Below, piece after piece: positions 26,379 through 39,176 of a stretch of DNA of 64,000 nucleotides. The position numbers and the translations under genes are program-made. The stretch comes from Trichoplax adhaerens. Taxonomy: Eukaryota; Placozoa; Uniplacotomia; Trichoplacea; Trichoplacidae. Under the pieces are notes generated by a model. That model searched no databases. It was not told the DNA's origin and worked only from the letters and a program-made list of their open reading frames with translations. The number at the start of each line of letters is the position of its first letter. Positions within the stretch are counted from its first letter, which is position 1. Location: assembly GCF_000150275.1 (NCBI RefSeq), contig NW_002060947.1, positions 4,833,752 to 4,897,751 on the forward strand, given 5' to 3'.

Positions 26379-27452
26379 TGCGGCGAGTTGATTATTAGTG
26401 CAATAATTTTAAACTTATTTGTACGACGAAGTTATATAGTGCTAAGACATTGTGATATCGGCGCATAATTTTTATCATCGTTATTGTTTCAAGCTTTAAA
26501 AGATGTTCTGGTTACAGAAAGCCAGTCAATTATATGAACGGTGTAAAAGTTCCCTTAGTTGACGATATTACGACGTAGTTCGGTTTGAAAGAATTACAGA
26601 TTATGTATCTGATATATTTCTTACAAAAATAGCTAAAAATTTCTGGTTGTTCTTCTTTGCATCACTATCTTTAATTGAAATAATCAGAGGAGTTTTCTTA
26701 TTTTTAGCCAGATGTACTTTGACCACAAATGAAGATTGACATTATTTGTTTTTAAAACTTACTAATGATTGTGGTACAGTATGACACAGAGCCGTGTTAT
26801 TAAAGATAAATAATCTTTTGTATGAAAAACTATTGTAAATCATACCCCTATCACATATCTATAAAGTAATAAGAAGGGTGCAGTGTTGCCATATTTGATA
26901 AGTTGATGGTATTGGACGATAAAGATTTTTTTTTTAAAGTCCATATGGCGAATCACAATGACCAAAATTCCATGTGGGTGGACTTTATATTATAACTACT
27001 TATGGTGATGCTAGTATTTGCAAGTAAATTATTTTGTTCAATATGTTTAATTCTGGCATTTAATATTGATTGCAACAAAAAGCCTTGGTTTAAGTACTTG
27101 TATTATACTGTACTATATTGTTAAAGATCCATTTGTTTAAAACTGTTTATAATTATTATTGTAACTAATCCAATCATCACGTTTTTAATAGCTCTAAAAT
27201 ATTAGTAATATAGTAGTAATAGGACATGCAAAGATGATAAAAAGTCACAATTAAAATATATCTCCCATATAAATAGTAAGCATTTAATTTATCTTGTCAG
27301 CAATATATTGTTATGGATTTATGATGATCTATAATTCAGATTGAGTCATGTTATTGTAGTTTCCAAAGCAAAACGGTAATAGATGATTATCAAGAGTGTT
27401 AAGGTTATATCGCAATTGATGTAAAAAATATGCCAAATCATTTAAAAGGCAT
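26379..27452. other. Intergenic, upstream of gene A
   Basis: AT-rich sequence upstream of the gene A start, expected to hold its promoter and 5' UTR. I recognise no coding or RNA feature. Confidence 0.5.
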
Positions 27453-28488
27453 TGTCACTATTTAAACTCTGTGACAAGAAAACGTACAGTAAAAGTCTGT
27501 AGGCAACTACTGATTTGAACGCTCTTTTACCAAATGTTAAAGACACGCAGCAGAGTACTGTAAAGATAGAACTTTTATTAGCATAGACACCCTACAAGAC
27601 CACAACTTTTTACCACACAGCCCAACTCAAATATTTCCGTTTATATAGGAACTATCTGATCTGTAAATAATAACAGTATTATTATTATTATACCTTACCA
27701 GGAGAGACACCTCGAACTGAGATGCCCCTCACGTAGCTTTTCTATCAGTAAATATTTTTAATCTCTTCGTATTGAAGCTGTTAGATAAGACCTATTGCTA
27801 TCAATATGCTATGTAGCAGTGAATTCGATATAACATAAAAATAAAACCAAAATCTAGGGCTGTTAACAATAATAGGTATATATAAGTAATGTTTGTGATA
27901 ATTCAAGTATCTTGATTTCAGCTTCGTAGAATATGATACTAATCATAGAATTTTATTCTCATACTAAGTTCTGCAAGGGCTGAGTTATATTTTTCGCAAT
28001 TGTTTAGTTATAAACAAGTTAGATAATATATTTAAGCAGCTAAACTTTTCTGTCATTATTATTCTTAGTCCTTCTTTTCTAATATCTACTGTTGTAGGAA
28101 GTTTTCCTTGTCTGTCAGAGCTTGTTATACTATTACGAAGTATCTTAATCGATAGAGTATCAGTAAAAGATCTGCTGCTATAAAAATACTATTGTGATTT
28201 ACGTCTTATTACAGTTAGTAGAGCAGGTTTTATTACACTCTTACGCATACTTAATCTTAATCTAAGCATGTACGTTGTCAAGTACAACTATCATTAGCTA
28301 GAACTTGAATTATCTTACTGCCGTCTACTCATAATAACAATCAGTATCTAATATATAATAAATTATCACAAATAATATCCGCGTTAAGGCATTACTTATC
28401 TTACCTAGTACTACAAAATATGAATATTTTCCATATTAGCTGCTATTGTATTATTAAGCTATCATAACAGTAATGTAACACCGTGACA
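27453..28488 (-). mobile_element. Solo LTR, 1036 bp, minus orientation
   Basis: Plus strand begins TGTCAC at 27453 and ends GTGACA at 28488, flanked by the exact 5-bp duplication GGCAT (27448-27452 and 28489-28493). On the minus strand it starts TGTCACGG like the LTR at 1900 and has TATATAAACGG followed by AATAAAAG near its 3' end. The plus-strand left end also has the close TGTCAC..GTGACA pair seen at the 3' end of the copies near 2325 and 2630. It is longer than the other copies, either a longer subfamily or one carrying an insertion. No coding region is seen. Confidence 0.8.
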
Positions 28489-30332
28489 GGCATAAGAAAC
28501 ATGAATAATATAAGTAGCATAAGGTGTTAAAAATTGCGTTATGTGCGCTTATGTTGGTGTAAAAGAATAAAATAGATATGCTACCCTTTTCATTCTAAAA
28601 ATATCTATCTTTCGTTATAATTTGTTACTTTGGTCTTTATTAATCATTCATTACCTCGTATAGTATGTTTATTTTATTGACATAGATTGATCGAGAATCA
28701 GCGTATTTGAGGTTAGTAGGCGTTTTACTTCAGTTTCAACACTACACACTCGAAACAATTACCGTTAGCATTACAGTATTTGTTATGATAATTCATCCTG
28801 ATATCGAAGCAATTTCACAAGGCTCTTGATATAGAGTACAAGTTACACTAAGTTTACTAAATTAGCGATTACATACATCCATATAAGTCCTATTTCGCAG
28901 TTGGAAACTACTGTTCATGGTACTTCACAATTAAAATATGTCCTAAACTTGTGAGATTTATTGTGGATAATATTTATATTATGGACACGTTCATACATGC
29001 TACCAACTTCTCCTAGTTTGAATAAATAATATATAGAAGTAAAATGTCGAGGGCTCAAACATAAATCAGAACCAGCAACAAACTGCATTGCTCAGAAATC
29101 CTCGGTTGAATAAACAGCAGTTTGCATGCTAACATATAGTTATCGATATTACGTTAATGTCTTATCATAAATAAAGTCAATGTACATGCCGATATCTAAT
29201 TCTAACTCAATCCTATTTTTGTCTAAAGCAAATACTCCAATTTACGGTATGGAGCCTGAACCACATTAATTACGTCAAATGCAATGACCACGATAATAGT
29301 TAATAAGTAAAATATTTTAAATAATTACAGTTAAACGGCATTGAATGTATATGAAATTTCTACGTTCTTATATTGCATAGCGTCGTATGACCCACTGTAT
29401 ATCTATTTATACACGCTCGTTCAATGACTTTTACGTAATTCAGTAAAGTACCACGATATATGACGCGATTGTTATGCTTACTGTACTGCACTATATATAT
29501 GGCTGTTAGATGTAACTGACGCAGTTGTTGCGTCTCTAAGTTGGCTGCATGCTTAAGCTGATCTCTGGTATATCTCCTTCTTTAATAAAGGTTTTTTCTT
29601 TATCTCTATAATCCTTGTCCATCTACCAGAGATATCATTACATATAGTAGAAAAAACCAGTCATTTAGTACGGTATTTATCGATTCGATTTATAGTATCT
29701 CAAAAATATGTGAGTAAATGGATTACAAATTTATCTAAAACTGTTCGATTTCAGCGACTTCATAAAATTAATTTTTATGCAACTACTTAATTTGCTATGA
29801 CTTCTACTTGACATTGCATTTATATTAGTTACTGGTATTAATTCTCTATTGTTGATGATGATAAGTTTTTTTAATAACGAGCTTATTGTAAGTTCAAACG
29901 CTTCCATCATATTTATTTGTGTTTATTCTCCTCCATCACATTTATACCTAGTTCAAGGCGGATTCATGAATTCGTTGGCGCTGGAATGCGATTAGTGTCC
30001 TCACTCACGTCTGTCTGCAACTTTCTTCCTTATTTTGATTTTACCATGGCAATGGAACTCTGATTATGCGCACTTCATCTCAAACGAGATTACCGGTCTA
30101 AATAGTCTAGTCTAATACCAACTTACTGTAGAGTATAAGTTCATTTCACTTTCTCCATAGTGATTCATTCGAGGCAGACTAGTTCCTTTAAAATTAAAGC
30201 TGGATTGCCATCGTATTAACTTAATTGAGCATCAATCTTATTACCTGTAGCAGAATAACTTTCTTCTATTCAAAAGTATATCCATCAGATCGTTGTTGGT
30301 TCAAATAACTAGCCTAGGATCGAGATAATATC
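28489..30332. other. Intergenic, upstream of CFAP298
   Basis: Contains no recognisable gene. A 10-bp inverted repeat (ATCTCTGGTA at 29561-29570, TACCAGAGAT at 29624-29633) flanks a pyrimidine-rich stretch. The last few hundred bases should hold the CFAP298 promoter. Confidence 0.45.
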
Positions 30333-32440
30333 ATGGTTAAACTGCATATCAAATTTGGTGATGAAAGCCAATATCTGTTCGAAACAACTTGTTCTATTGC
30401 CGTTGGAGAGTTGTTACCGCAGCTTGTTGCGATATATAATGGCAGGTTAAAAATTGAACGACTTTCTTCAGGTAAGAAAGAGTCAATTCGTAAATGTTGA
30501 TGAAATTGATAGTACTGAAACATTCATATTCTCTCATGACGCTTATACAATATACAGTATTCTGCTATGTCATACGCATCACTACTTCGCCTAGTCCTGA
30601 CAAATGACATTAAGCGTAAGTCGCGGAAAATGACATGCAACCACTTGATTTGACGCCTTTTACTCTGCCAATAACTCACTCAAGAAACCATAAAGATCGA
30701 CTGTAGTACAAATATAGATACTGCAATGATGAATCCATAAAACTGTCTCCCTTAGTATGGTTGTAATTAAGATGGTAGTGTTGTTGCAGCAATTCACGTC
30801 TTAGACTCAATATGCACAGCAATGTAAGCGTTTATGGAGTAGCAACTTTCAACTTAGAGTAAAGTTGAAACATTAAACTTTACATCCTAATTTAAATAAA
30901 TTTTATCTTCTGGTGTGTCATTATTATAAAGATAGTAAGCAACATAATTCGATCCCGTTACTTTCTACTCGACCGAAATTGATACTACGAAATTGTAATC
31001 GGGTTATAATTACCATAAGTTTTGTCTGATTACTTTACGAGTATTGTCAGACTGTATTTTCCTACTTGGGATGATAACCTAGATAAGAACATTTCCTAGC
31101 ATAAAATAATTACATCAGCAAAATTGGCAGATATCCAAAGCTGGCTACTGTAGATAAAATTTCTGCATTAACAATAGCACGATGAAATGATATGCCATGA
31201 CTTAGTTTTTAAGTATTCATGAAATTCGTATATGTATTCTGTCTCAATATCCTAATCAATCAAATCAGATAATTATAATGTTTGAAATTGCGCTACGATT
31301 ACGATAATAGAAATTGAGAACCTTGCCGAATACGGTATTGCATTACCACCAAATATGCAAGGACTAGCTGATGAGCAAATTGAAGATTTGAAATTAGTAG
31401 ATGAATGGGCTACCAAATGCTATCCATCTGGTGGGTCAGATTTAAATAAAGACCCTATGAGCAGAAGATCTGGAAATGGTAAGATATCAATAACAGTTCA
31501 GTAGATTTGCGTGTAACTAGACCTGACGTGTAACTAAAATAACTTTAAGACTCACAATGAAGCTTTCTCACTATTAAGCGTTATGTTTACTTTAGCTCCC
31601 AAAGATAATATGAAGGAAGTACTGAAGAGAACTGTTAGTGAAGTAAAGAATTCCGTTTCTAAGACACAGGTTGCTGCCAATGTTTGTATAACTGAAGATG
31701 ATATTCAAGAAGGATTAAGAAGACTGCAAGGTGCAGTTACTATTGTTTACCCGATGGGTTTACCACCCCATGACCCAATTAAACTTGAGTTTGAAAACAA
31801 AGAAGACTTGAGTGGGCAGCAAGTACGCAAAATATTGCAATTCAATTGCATTGAACGTATCGTACAATATTTTCGTTCTGACTTTTCGTAATTTTTTAGG
31901 CTGCTCTTAAGATTTTGGAGAATGATACTGCTCAGTTATGGTGGGCTGGTAAGGAAATGCAAAAGAATAAAAAATTAGGTGACTACATTGGCAAAAATGA
32001 GAAAACTAAAATCATTGCCAAGTTACAAAAGGTATGAATTCATGTACGTGAGCCTACAGCTGTTGTACGCGCAGTTCTAAATCGATAATGACGATGTGTT
32101 GATATGTAGCGAGGATTGGGAGCACCAGCTCGTGAGCCAGTTTTCAGCGAAGAAGAACAGAAGAAAATGATGGCATTCGCTTACAGACGTCAAGAACAGA
32201 TGAAGGTATTTTTCAGAAGCAACTACCGGATTTGATTCAGCTATTGTTTGCTATTTCTGATCAAATGGTCAAATCCTAATATGCTAGTGAGAGTTTTGTA
32301 AATTATATGTAAATTTGTATCTTGAATAGAAATTGGATGAGGCAAGCCAGAATGACTACTTGAATTCTCAATGGTCTGATCCTAATGCTTTGAAGAGAAA
32401 CTTTCACAACTTGAATGATGTTAGCTGGAGACCACACTAA
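30333..32440 (+). CDS. CFAP298: Cilia- and flagella-associated protein 298 (Kurly / C21orf59 homologue)
   Basis: Six exons: 30333-30471, 31311-31478, 31596-31822, 31900-32031, 32110-32205, 32330-32440. They join in frame to 290 codons plus stop, about the length of the human protein. Recognised by MVKLHIKFGDESQYLF at the start, YNGRLKIERL, LPPNMQGLADEQIEDLKL, the strongly conserved VTIVYPMGLPPHDPIKLEFE, GKNEKTKIIAKLQ, and a C-terminus ending VSWRPH. In vertebrates the protein is needed for outer dynein-arm assembly and motile cilia (mutations cause primary ciliary dyskinesia) and it also affects planar polarity. Intron 1 (about 840 bp) contains LTR-like sequence near 30600. The gene converges with CARS2, with stops 1.2 kb apart. 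Confidence 0.96.
30599..30800 (-). mobile_element. LTR-like fragment in CFAP298 intron 1
   Basis: Resembles the left part of the LTR at 27453: GCAACCACTTGATTTGACGC here against GCAACTACTGATTTGAACGC at about 27500, followed by TTTTAC and later ATAAAGATCGAC against GTAAAGATAGAAC. Boundaries and target duplication were not resolved. Confidence 0.4.
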
Positions 32441-33605
32441 ATACATTTACTGTAGGACACGACAGTTTTAGTAGGAATGCTACGTAGCGTAGCTTATGCT
32501 AACTGACAAGTAAAAGTATGATTTTGACTTATTACTAGAATAGTAGGAGATACTTTTTTCTAGACTCCTAATAGGATTAACCTTTTTGATCCTATAAATC
32601 TACGTCTAATTGCCACTTCATTATATTTGCCTATCAAGTCGATATAATAAGATATTCACAGTCTCCAGGATGATGATGTAATATCTGAAACTATTGTATG
32701 TACTTAGAGTAATCTTTAAAGATTAAGTAGTTACTAAAGATTTAAACTCCTTGTAATGTTCTTTAATTACATGTATATATATTATACAGTATGTATTCAG
32801 TGATTACACCGTTCAAATTTAAATAAATCGATAATTATTTATAAGATTAATAGATTAGATGTGAGTAATTAATAAATAAAACTCTGGGAATATTTTCCTG
32901 AAGAGTCTTGCTAGCGTATATCCAGGATATATTGACCATTATATGCAAATTTAGTCTTGATGATACTCAGTAATCTCCATTGACGTAACAATTTTTACCA
33001 GTGATCGCGCAAGAAAATTGTATTGATGGCTGATCTGTCGGTCATAAATATCATAATGGCCGTATGAAGGTGTGATCTTAAGAATTTTTTGGTAGACATT
33101 GGCTAATGTTTAAGTCATTTTATACATCCAGAAAGCATGCCAAAAATAATGGAATTGTGATGCGAAATGCAAACGCATTGTCTTTGCTAAGATTTGCAAG
33201 CAGCATGCTATGCACAAGATCTATATATTGCGACGTAGACAGTCAAAGAAATTAATACTGACCCACAACGAAAATACAATTAAGGCTACCGCGAAAGTAT
33301 CAATCACCTACTGTCCGATAACTGCAAGGTCAATTTTCGCAATTAAAAATCTTAACAGTACGCCTATTTATATAGTATAAATTAAGTCTACGACATAAAT
33401 CGATTACTTATGTTTTGAATACAAAAGATTGTGTATTAAATTTAGAAGCTGCTCATTTTTATCTTATTATTACATATAAATATATATATATCTATATATA
33501 AATAATTAGTTTCAATCAATCCTTCATTCGGTACTTGCTTCAATGTGTGTTAACGTCAACGCCTGTATCAATGAAATAAATCATGACCTTCGAATTAAAA
33601 CTAAA
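32441..33605. other. Intergenic between convergent CFAP298 and CARS2
   Basis: Should hold both 3' UTRs. Includes a (TA)-rich low-complexity stretch near 33475-33505. No gene was recognised. Confidence 0.5.
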
Positions 33606-36600
33606 CTATTTAAAAATAACATCCTCCTTTAGAGCTGTCTCCCATGATGATTTTTTGTCGTGGTCCTAAAACAATAATGAGGTGATAAGATGATAAATTC
33701 GCAATTGAGAATACTCTAGTAACTACATACCTTAACAATAATTCCTGCATTCAGAAGATCATTTCTATAGTTATCACAAAGGTCCAATAAGTAAGAACAA
33801 TCCGGGTTCTTACTGCTTTCGTAATCAGAGGGCAATTTTAACCTATTTTTCAGTTTATCTAACGCGTAATTTCTTATGTTGCTTCTAAATCCGACGACAG
33901 AATCTACTACGGATTCAGATAAAGGACTATAACGCTAAAGACATAAAATAATGAAGCTGTCATGAATTGAATGAATTTATCATAGCATGGGAATGAACTA
34001 ATAGAAAACTCCAACCGTAAGTATGTGAAAGAATACCTTGTCGTCTTGTCTAGATAGCCCAAAACTAGACAGCAACTTCTCTACATATGTTGAAACCGCG
34101 GCAATTACAGATGGACTACGAGCGGTATAGGATCTTTTGCTTTTGGTAGTAGTATTGGAATGGACATTAGCGAAAGATAACAAGTTCAACAAATAATTTA
34201 TAGCGGTCGGAGTATCGAAATCATCAGCAAGGGCAATTCGTACTTGCGACTTGGTCATAGCAAGCCTAAAAATTATTAGAATTAATTATGTTTGAGGTCA
34301 TTAAAGTATTAGCATATAGCGCCTATTTTCATAAATTGCAACTAACATACTTCTCAAGTATTTCAGATTCGCTAGCTATTAAAGAATTAATACTGCCATC
34401 TACGTAAGCCTTTGCGTCGTTTATGTAGGATGAAAACTTTTGGTGTACAACTTCTGCTTTTTTGAATATGTCGGAATTATATTCCGTAGCTATAGAATTA
34501 ATTGTATTGTTATTTTCACACATGAAGAAATTTATGATGGTTGAAGCGGATATCCGAATTAAAGTAGTACTAGATCATAATCGTTTTCAAGTTAATTTTT
34601 CTAATTTATGAACATACGGCTTCGGTACTTTGACAGAAGACATAACGTGCGAAACTGATCAGGCGAATTGAGATTTAAATAATCCTGTAAATGATATTAC
34701 AATACTATTAATCCAAGTTAGTAGGAAATTACAGTATCATAGCCGTACAGTATATCTTCACCTTGATAGTAACGAAATTTCGCAGTGATTTCGACATTTT
34801 CTCTTTTGCGATATGCAAATGGCCTATAAATAATAGTATTTCAAAAATTTATAGCAACGAGGTAGAGCAATAAAGTTCTAAATAATTAAAGCTAATATTG
34901 ACAAATTTACCATACAGATACATTTAGTTTAGTTATTGACCTGTATGGAGAAAGTAATTAGTCCACTGATTGATTTGGTGATACGCTTCACATTGAGCAA
35001 TTTCGTTCTCATGATGAGGAAAAAGTAAGTCAATACCTCCGGTATGAATATCCAACTGATTGCCAAAGATCGCACTGTGATCGTCGAATTTTTAAGGATG
35101 TTTAAATATAAGTATGTAATTTACCTATTACAGCTTAATAATAATGCCAAACTTTACAGATTAAAATTAAAAGCTACGGCAAACCTAGACATAGCGGAAC
35201 ATTCTATGTGCCAGCCGGGTCTGCCAGATCCCCACGGTGATTGCCAGCATGGCTCGTCAGCTTTAGCTGCCTTCCATAACGCAAAATCGCGATCGCTAAT
35301 TTTTTCGGAATCTGCATAGTGGTATGTATTAATGTATAAAACAAGAATGTATCGAAGTTTCCACTTCGAAAAAGGAATATGACATTTATTGGACTTACCA
35401 GTTGCCTTATCTATTGATTTATGGATTGTTTGTCTGCTGGGCGCAAGCTTGCCGTATCTATCTCCATATTTTTCAGTATAAAAATAAACGCTTCCTAAAA
35501 TATATATTATAGAACATAATATATTTGAGCCATTCACATTTAAATCTTAAATTTAATGCTTACTGATAAGCAAATACGACTGACGCTAACTAATACATTG
35601 AAACGATTCTGTACCATCACTTGTCTTGTAGGCATAACCATGCTGAAAAATCTTTTCTATAAATTTTATAATATGATCTATATGCTCCGTAACACGAGTA
35701 ACCCTTGTCGCCCGAAGTACCTATGCGATTAATCGATATTACAATTACTAAAGTTAGGTTATATCCTAACAAAAAGTAATTTTCAAATTGATTGCAGAAG
35801 CAACAACAACAAGCGCTGAAGTTTCTTAAGCATTCAGTGGAGTATAATAGTTACCCAAATGAAATTACGGAATTATAATCACAACACAAGATTCGGAAAT
35901 TTTACAGAATTATCATCTTACATTCAAACACTCCATATCTTCCAGAAATTCTTTCTCATATTTTCGAGCTAGATCTCGAAAGCCAGTCTTTGTCTGTAGG
36001 ATAATAATTTTAGCGTAATGACAACGTATATTAAACTGTATGAGTTACATAGTGCTGTTATGGATTTAATTTAACTTGTATTGTAATTTTATTTGTACCC
36101 ATATCAATAGATAAAGTAAGTTCTTATCGCTTAACGATCGTAAATTACACTTATGCAGGTACAAGGTATAGTAGATTATGCAAGAATAAAATGTATAGCA
36201 GACAGAAAGCTGATCAGTTGCTGAAGACGAGACGGCTTGACCACTGTATTTTCTATACTATTTATACTTAGTGTTTAAGATCATGACTGATAGCCTACCC
36301 AACTGTATCTCCAAGTAATAAAGTACTGTACTGCTGTGCTATGATGTAATGTAAGCGTACAAAATATAACGTAGTAGCAGTCAGGCTATTAGACGATGAT
36401 GATTAATGAGCATAATTTTTGACCTATAATTATATATAATGAAAAGTGATATTTATAGTAGATTTACAAAGTTAATAGTCACCGCCACGAATCCTATATG
36501 CATTACTAAGGTGTTATCCTTGCACGTAGTACATGACTAACAACGTCGAGAATATCATTCATTGCTATCTTCTTACATCAGCAGCTCTCTGCACAATTTT

Positions 36601-37281
36601 ATCGTCTATATCGGTTATCCCCATTACCATAACGATGTCAATATCGAAAAGGTCAGTCATGATTCGGCGAATAATATCAAATTTAACATAGGAGCTAGAA
36701 TAAATTCAAGAACATTGTACAAACTGTTATAACTATGATACTTTGTAGAAAGCATATGCAACGCAATGTGCATCTGACTGATGGTAACGACATTTGGCAG
36801 CTGATATCGTAAGAGCTATGCAAGCATCGCATATTCAGTGTTGTAATGATCACGTACCTCGCATGACCTAAATGAGGAGAATCGTAAACAGTCGGGCCAC
36901 ACATATACCTAAACAAAATGGATTGAAGACAGTATAGATTCAGTTGCATACAATGTAGCAAGGATCTCGAAGTGCTTCCATCATTCGTGCTATAGTAGTC
37001 TACAGTAAACAAATCAATACAGGACAAAATGAAATACAACATGCTCAATCACTGTTAGCTATTTATTGACAGTTGAAATAGCTTATCTAACTCGATACAA
37101 ACCATGTAGCCAATTTATCTTGGGGTAATATTAATGAAACTTTGCTATTGGTTAAACTATTATAAACTTTAATTCCAGTATCATAGCCAGTCGGTTGAAT
37201 CCATTGATTTATTCTTCGACAATGGTGTTGAATGTAGAATTGAATTCTGCTTCTACCACGGTTAGTGATAGTTTGCAGCAT
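33606..37281 (-). CDS. CARS2: Cysteinyl-tRNA synthetase, mitochondrial
   Basis: Fourteen exons in transcript order: 37281-37103, 36908-36858, 36694-36577, 35993-35922, 35720-35615, 35494-35399, 35311-35185, 35074-34941, 34823-34762, 34684-34618, 34489-34351, 34265-34037, 33934-33731, 33665-33606. They join to 547 codons plus stop (human CARS2 has 564). It charges tRNA-Cys with cysteine in mitochondria. Signatures: a HIGH-type motif in [24 protein letters not shown], a Zn-site and active-site region ([29 protein letters not shown]), KMSKS in [11 protein letters not shown], and [14 protein letters not shown]. The Met chosen precedes a basic, acid-free stretch ([20 protein letters not shown]), a good mitochondrial targeting peptide, and [10 protein letters not shown] follows as in animal CARS2. 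Exons 1, 7 and 8 appear to use weak donors (GTTTGT, GTTTGC, GTCAAT), fixed here by frame and homology. Confidence 0.96.
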
Positions 37282-37774
37282 GACTTGTGCGTTCACTTCG
37301 ATTTGATCGCTTACAAATTGCAATGCTCAATATTCAAGCGTGAAAGCAGTCAAGAATAATATTCTACTAAAGGAGATATGCGTATCTGCGTCTCAGACTG
37401 TCAAGAAATGTACCCTAGTTTCAAGGCGTTCCACTGCAGTATTTACTTGCAAGTGACACACACTATTGCTAATGAATATTTTAGTGGGTAATAGACAAGT
37501 TGATGAATGATCGACCGGTACGTAACTGATCTGAGAACTATCTATCTATTTTCTTTCCATTTCTCTTCATCTTACGATAACGATTTGGTGCAAAGTGCAC
37601 ATTAAATAGGTTGCGCAGCTGGATTTGGATTTATACCTTTTGCCAAGGCTTACCTTTCTGTATCCAATATACTAAGTAGTGGTGCGGCTTGCGAGTCTAC
37701 CCACCCTAGGTAACTATACTATATACCGTATTACCAGTAGTGCTCATTGATCAGGTGGTTATTTCGTCGATGGT

Positions 37775-37848
37775 CTACAGTACAGTAAATTGGAGTACTG
37801 TAGATTGTGCAGGTGCAGACCATACATTACAGTACATAGTACTGTAAT
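37775..37848. repeat. Two adjacent perfect inverted repeats built on GTACTGTA
   Basis: CTACAGTAC (37775-37783) pairs with GTACTGTAG (37795-37803), and ATTACAGTAC (37826-37835) pairs with GTACTGTAAT (37839-37848) across a 3-base loop. TGTACTGTACTGTA follows at about 37870. These could form hairpins, be a MITE-like remnant, or be a palindromic binding site. Confidence 0.75.
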
Positions 37849-38639
37849 TCGAGCTGAGAAAGGTTCAGTTGTACTGTACTGTATTTCCTATCTAGTGATC
37901 GAGTCAACCCTGGACGGACAGACACCTCCCACCTCATTTCCTCCTAATATTGTGCCAAAGTTGCCAAACACTTCCTTAGGACTCTACTTTAAGTATATAG
38001 ACGGTCGATTCTGAATGGACTGATTTTTTTACATTGAATCTTGTTATCTATTACTAAAGTGGTTGTTGGAAACAGCTCTATAAAATCGTCAATGTTATTT
38101 AAATTAGTACCAGTGATATTGTAATAGACGTGTCTCACAAAAACTGTCTTAGTCAATGGTATTTTCTAAAAAGACTCTTATTACAAGGATTTAGGAATAA
38201 TAGTGCAATACTTCATTACTACAAAAATCTTGTCTAAAATCGACAGTATTCCGAGCTCAAAACGAAGTGAAATCTCCTCTCTCTTGCGAGCTCATTTCTG
38301 CAGTTCTTAAATACATTTCGCTAAATCCATTTATGACAACTTGATTAATCTACAACCAGACATGAGTCGTCAAACAAAATGCTTTTTCGGAAATAGAACA
38401 TCACTATCTTTCACAATCTATATCATTCTACTTAAGATATCACTACTCTTCTATTAATGTCCAGCATCTTTCGGTGTTGGGCATCTTCACAATTACAGTG
38501 TTTCTAGTCTCATAAATCCTATACCCATTACTCGTCAACTGGCTAACATTAGTCATCCACAATTTCTAATATAGTAGTTATTAATCATCTAATATTAGCT
38601 TCACCATAATATCCATATATCTTTCTAAGTAACCTAACT

Positions 38640-38700
38640 ATATCAAATATAGCTACTAACACAATCAAATGTAGCTATCCCAATAATCAAATATGAGGTG
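38640..38700 (+). repeat. Short degenerate repeat, ATCAAATRTAGCTA-like
   Basis: Three related words in about 60 bp: ATCAAATATAGCTA, ATCAAATGTAGCTA and ATCAAATATGAGG. The surrounding top strand is poor in G. No function inferred. Confidence 0.45.
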
Positions 38701-39176
38701 CATCACTACAAATATAAAAAATAACACGGAAGATCCATGCTAAGTAGTCATTTTTCGACATTAAACCGCCTCAATTACTCTAAAAATTTTGTCCATCCGA
38801 GGAAAAGAATCAGTCCAGATTTCTGGTAGTCTGTACAGTGAGTGTAAAGTATTGAAAACATAGCGGTTGTTTTGACCTCTATGATTGAAAATTTGGTCTC
38901 CATAGAAACAGGATTGATAAACCGGACGCTCGAAGCATTAGCGCTACTGCAGCATACCCTGCGTATACAGAAATAGCTAACAGCATAGGCGTATATCCAA
39001 AATAATTCTTGCAGATCAGTGCGATTTCAGCTACTTACTGGACATTGAACAAAAAAAATTATTTCTCTTTTAATTAAACGAAGAAAATAGGTACGACGAC
39101 AACATCCTCCTATCGTTTTAGTTAAAATTCAATACTGTTATCCACTCATGAACAAGCGTGCTCTAATTTGACCGTG

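Larger units (their letters stand above)
37282..39176. other. Divergent intergenic region between CARS2 and the two-exon gene
   Basis: Probably holds both promoters. Contains the palindrome cluster at 37775-37848 and a short triplicated motif at about 38640-38700. A 74-codon open frame at 37790-38014 overlaps the palindromes and has no recognisable protein features. Confidence 0.5.

Noticed and set aside
35044-35319. 91-codon plus-strand open frame
   Set aside because: Antisense to CARS2 exons 7 and 8.
37790-38014. 74-codon plus-strand open frame in the CARS2 upstream region
   Set aside because: Its first third is made of palindromic GTACTGTA repeats, and no domain or splice support was seen.
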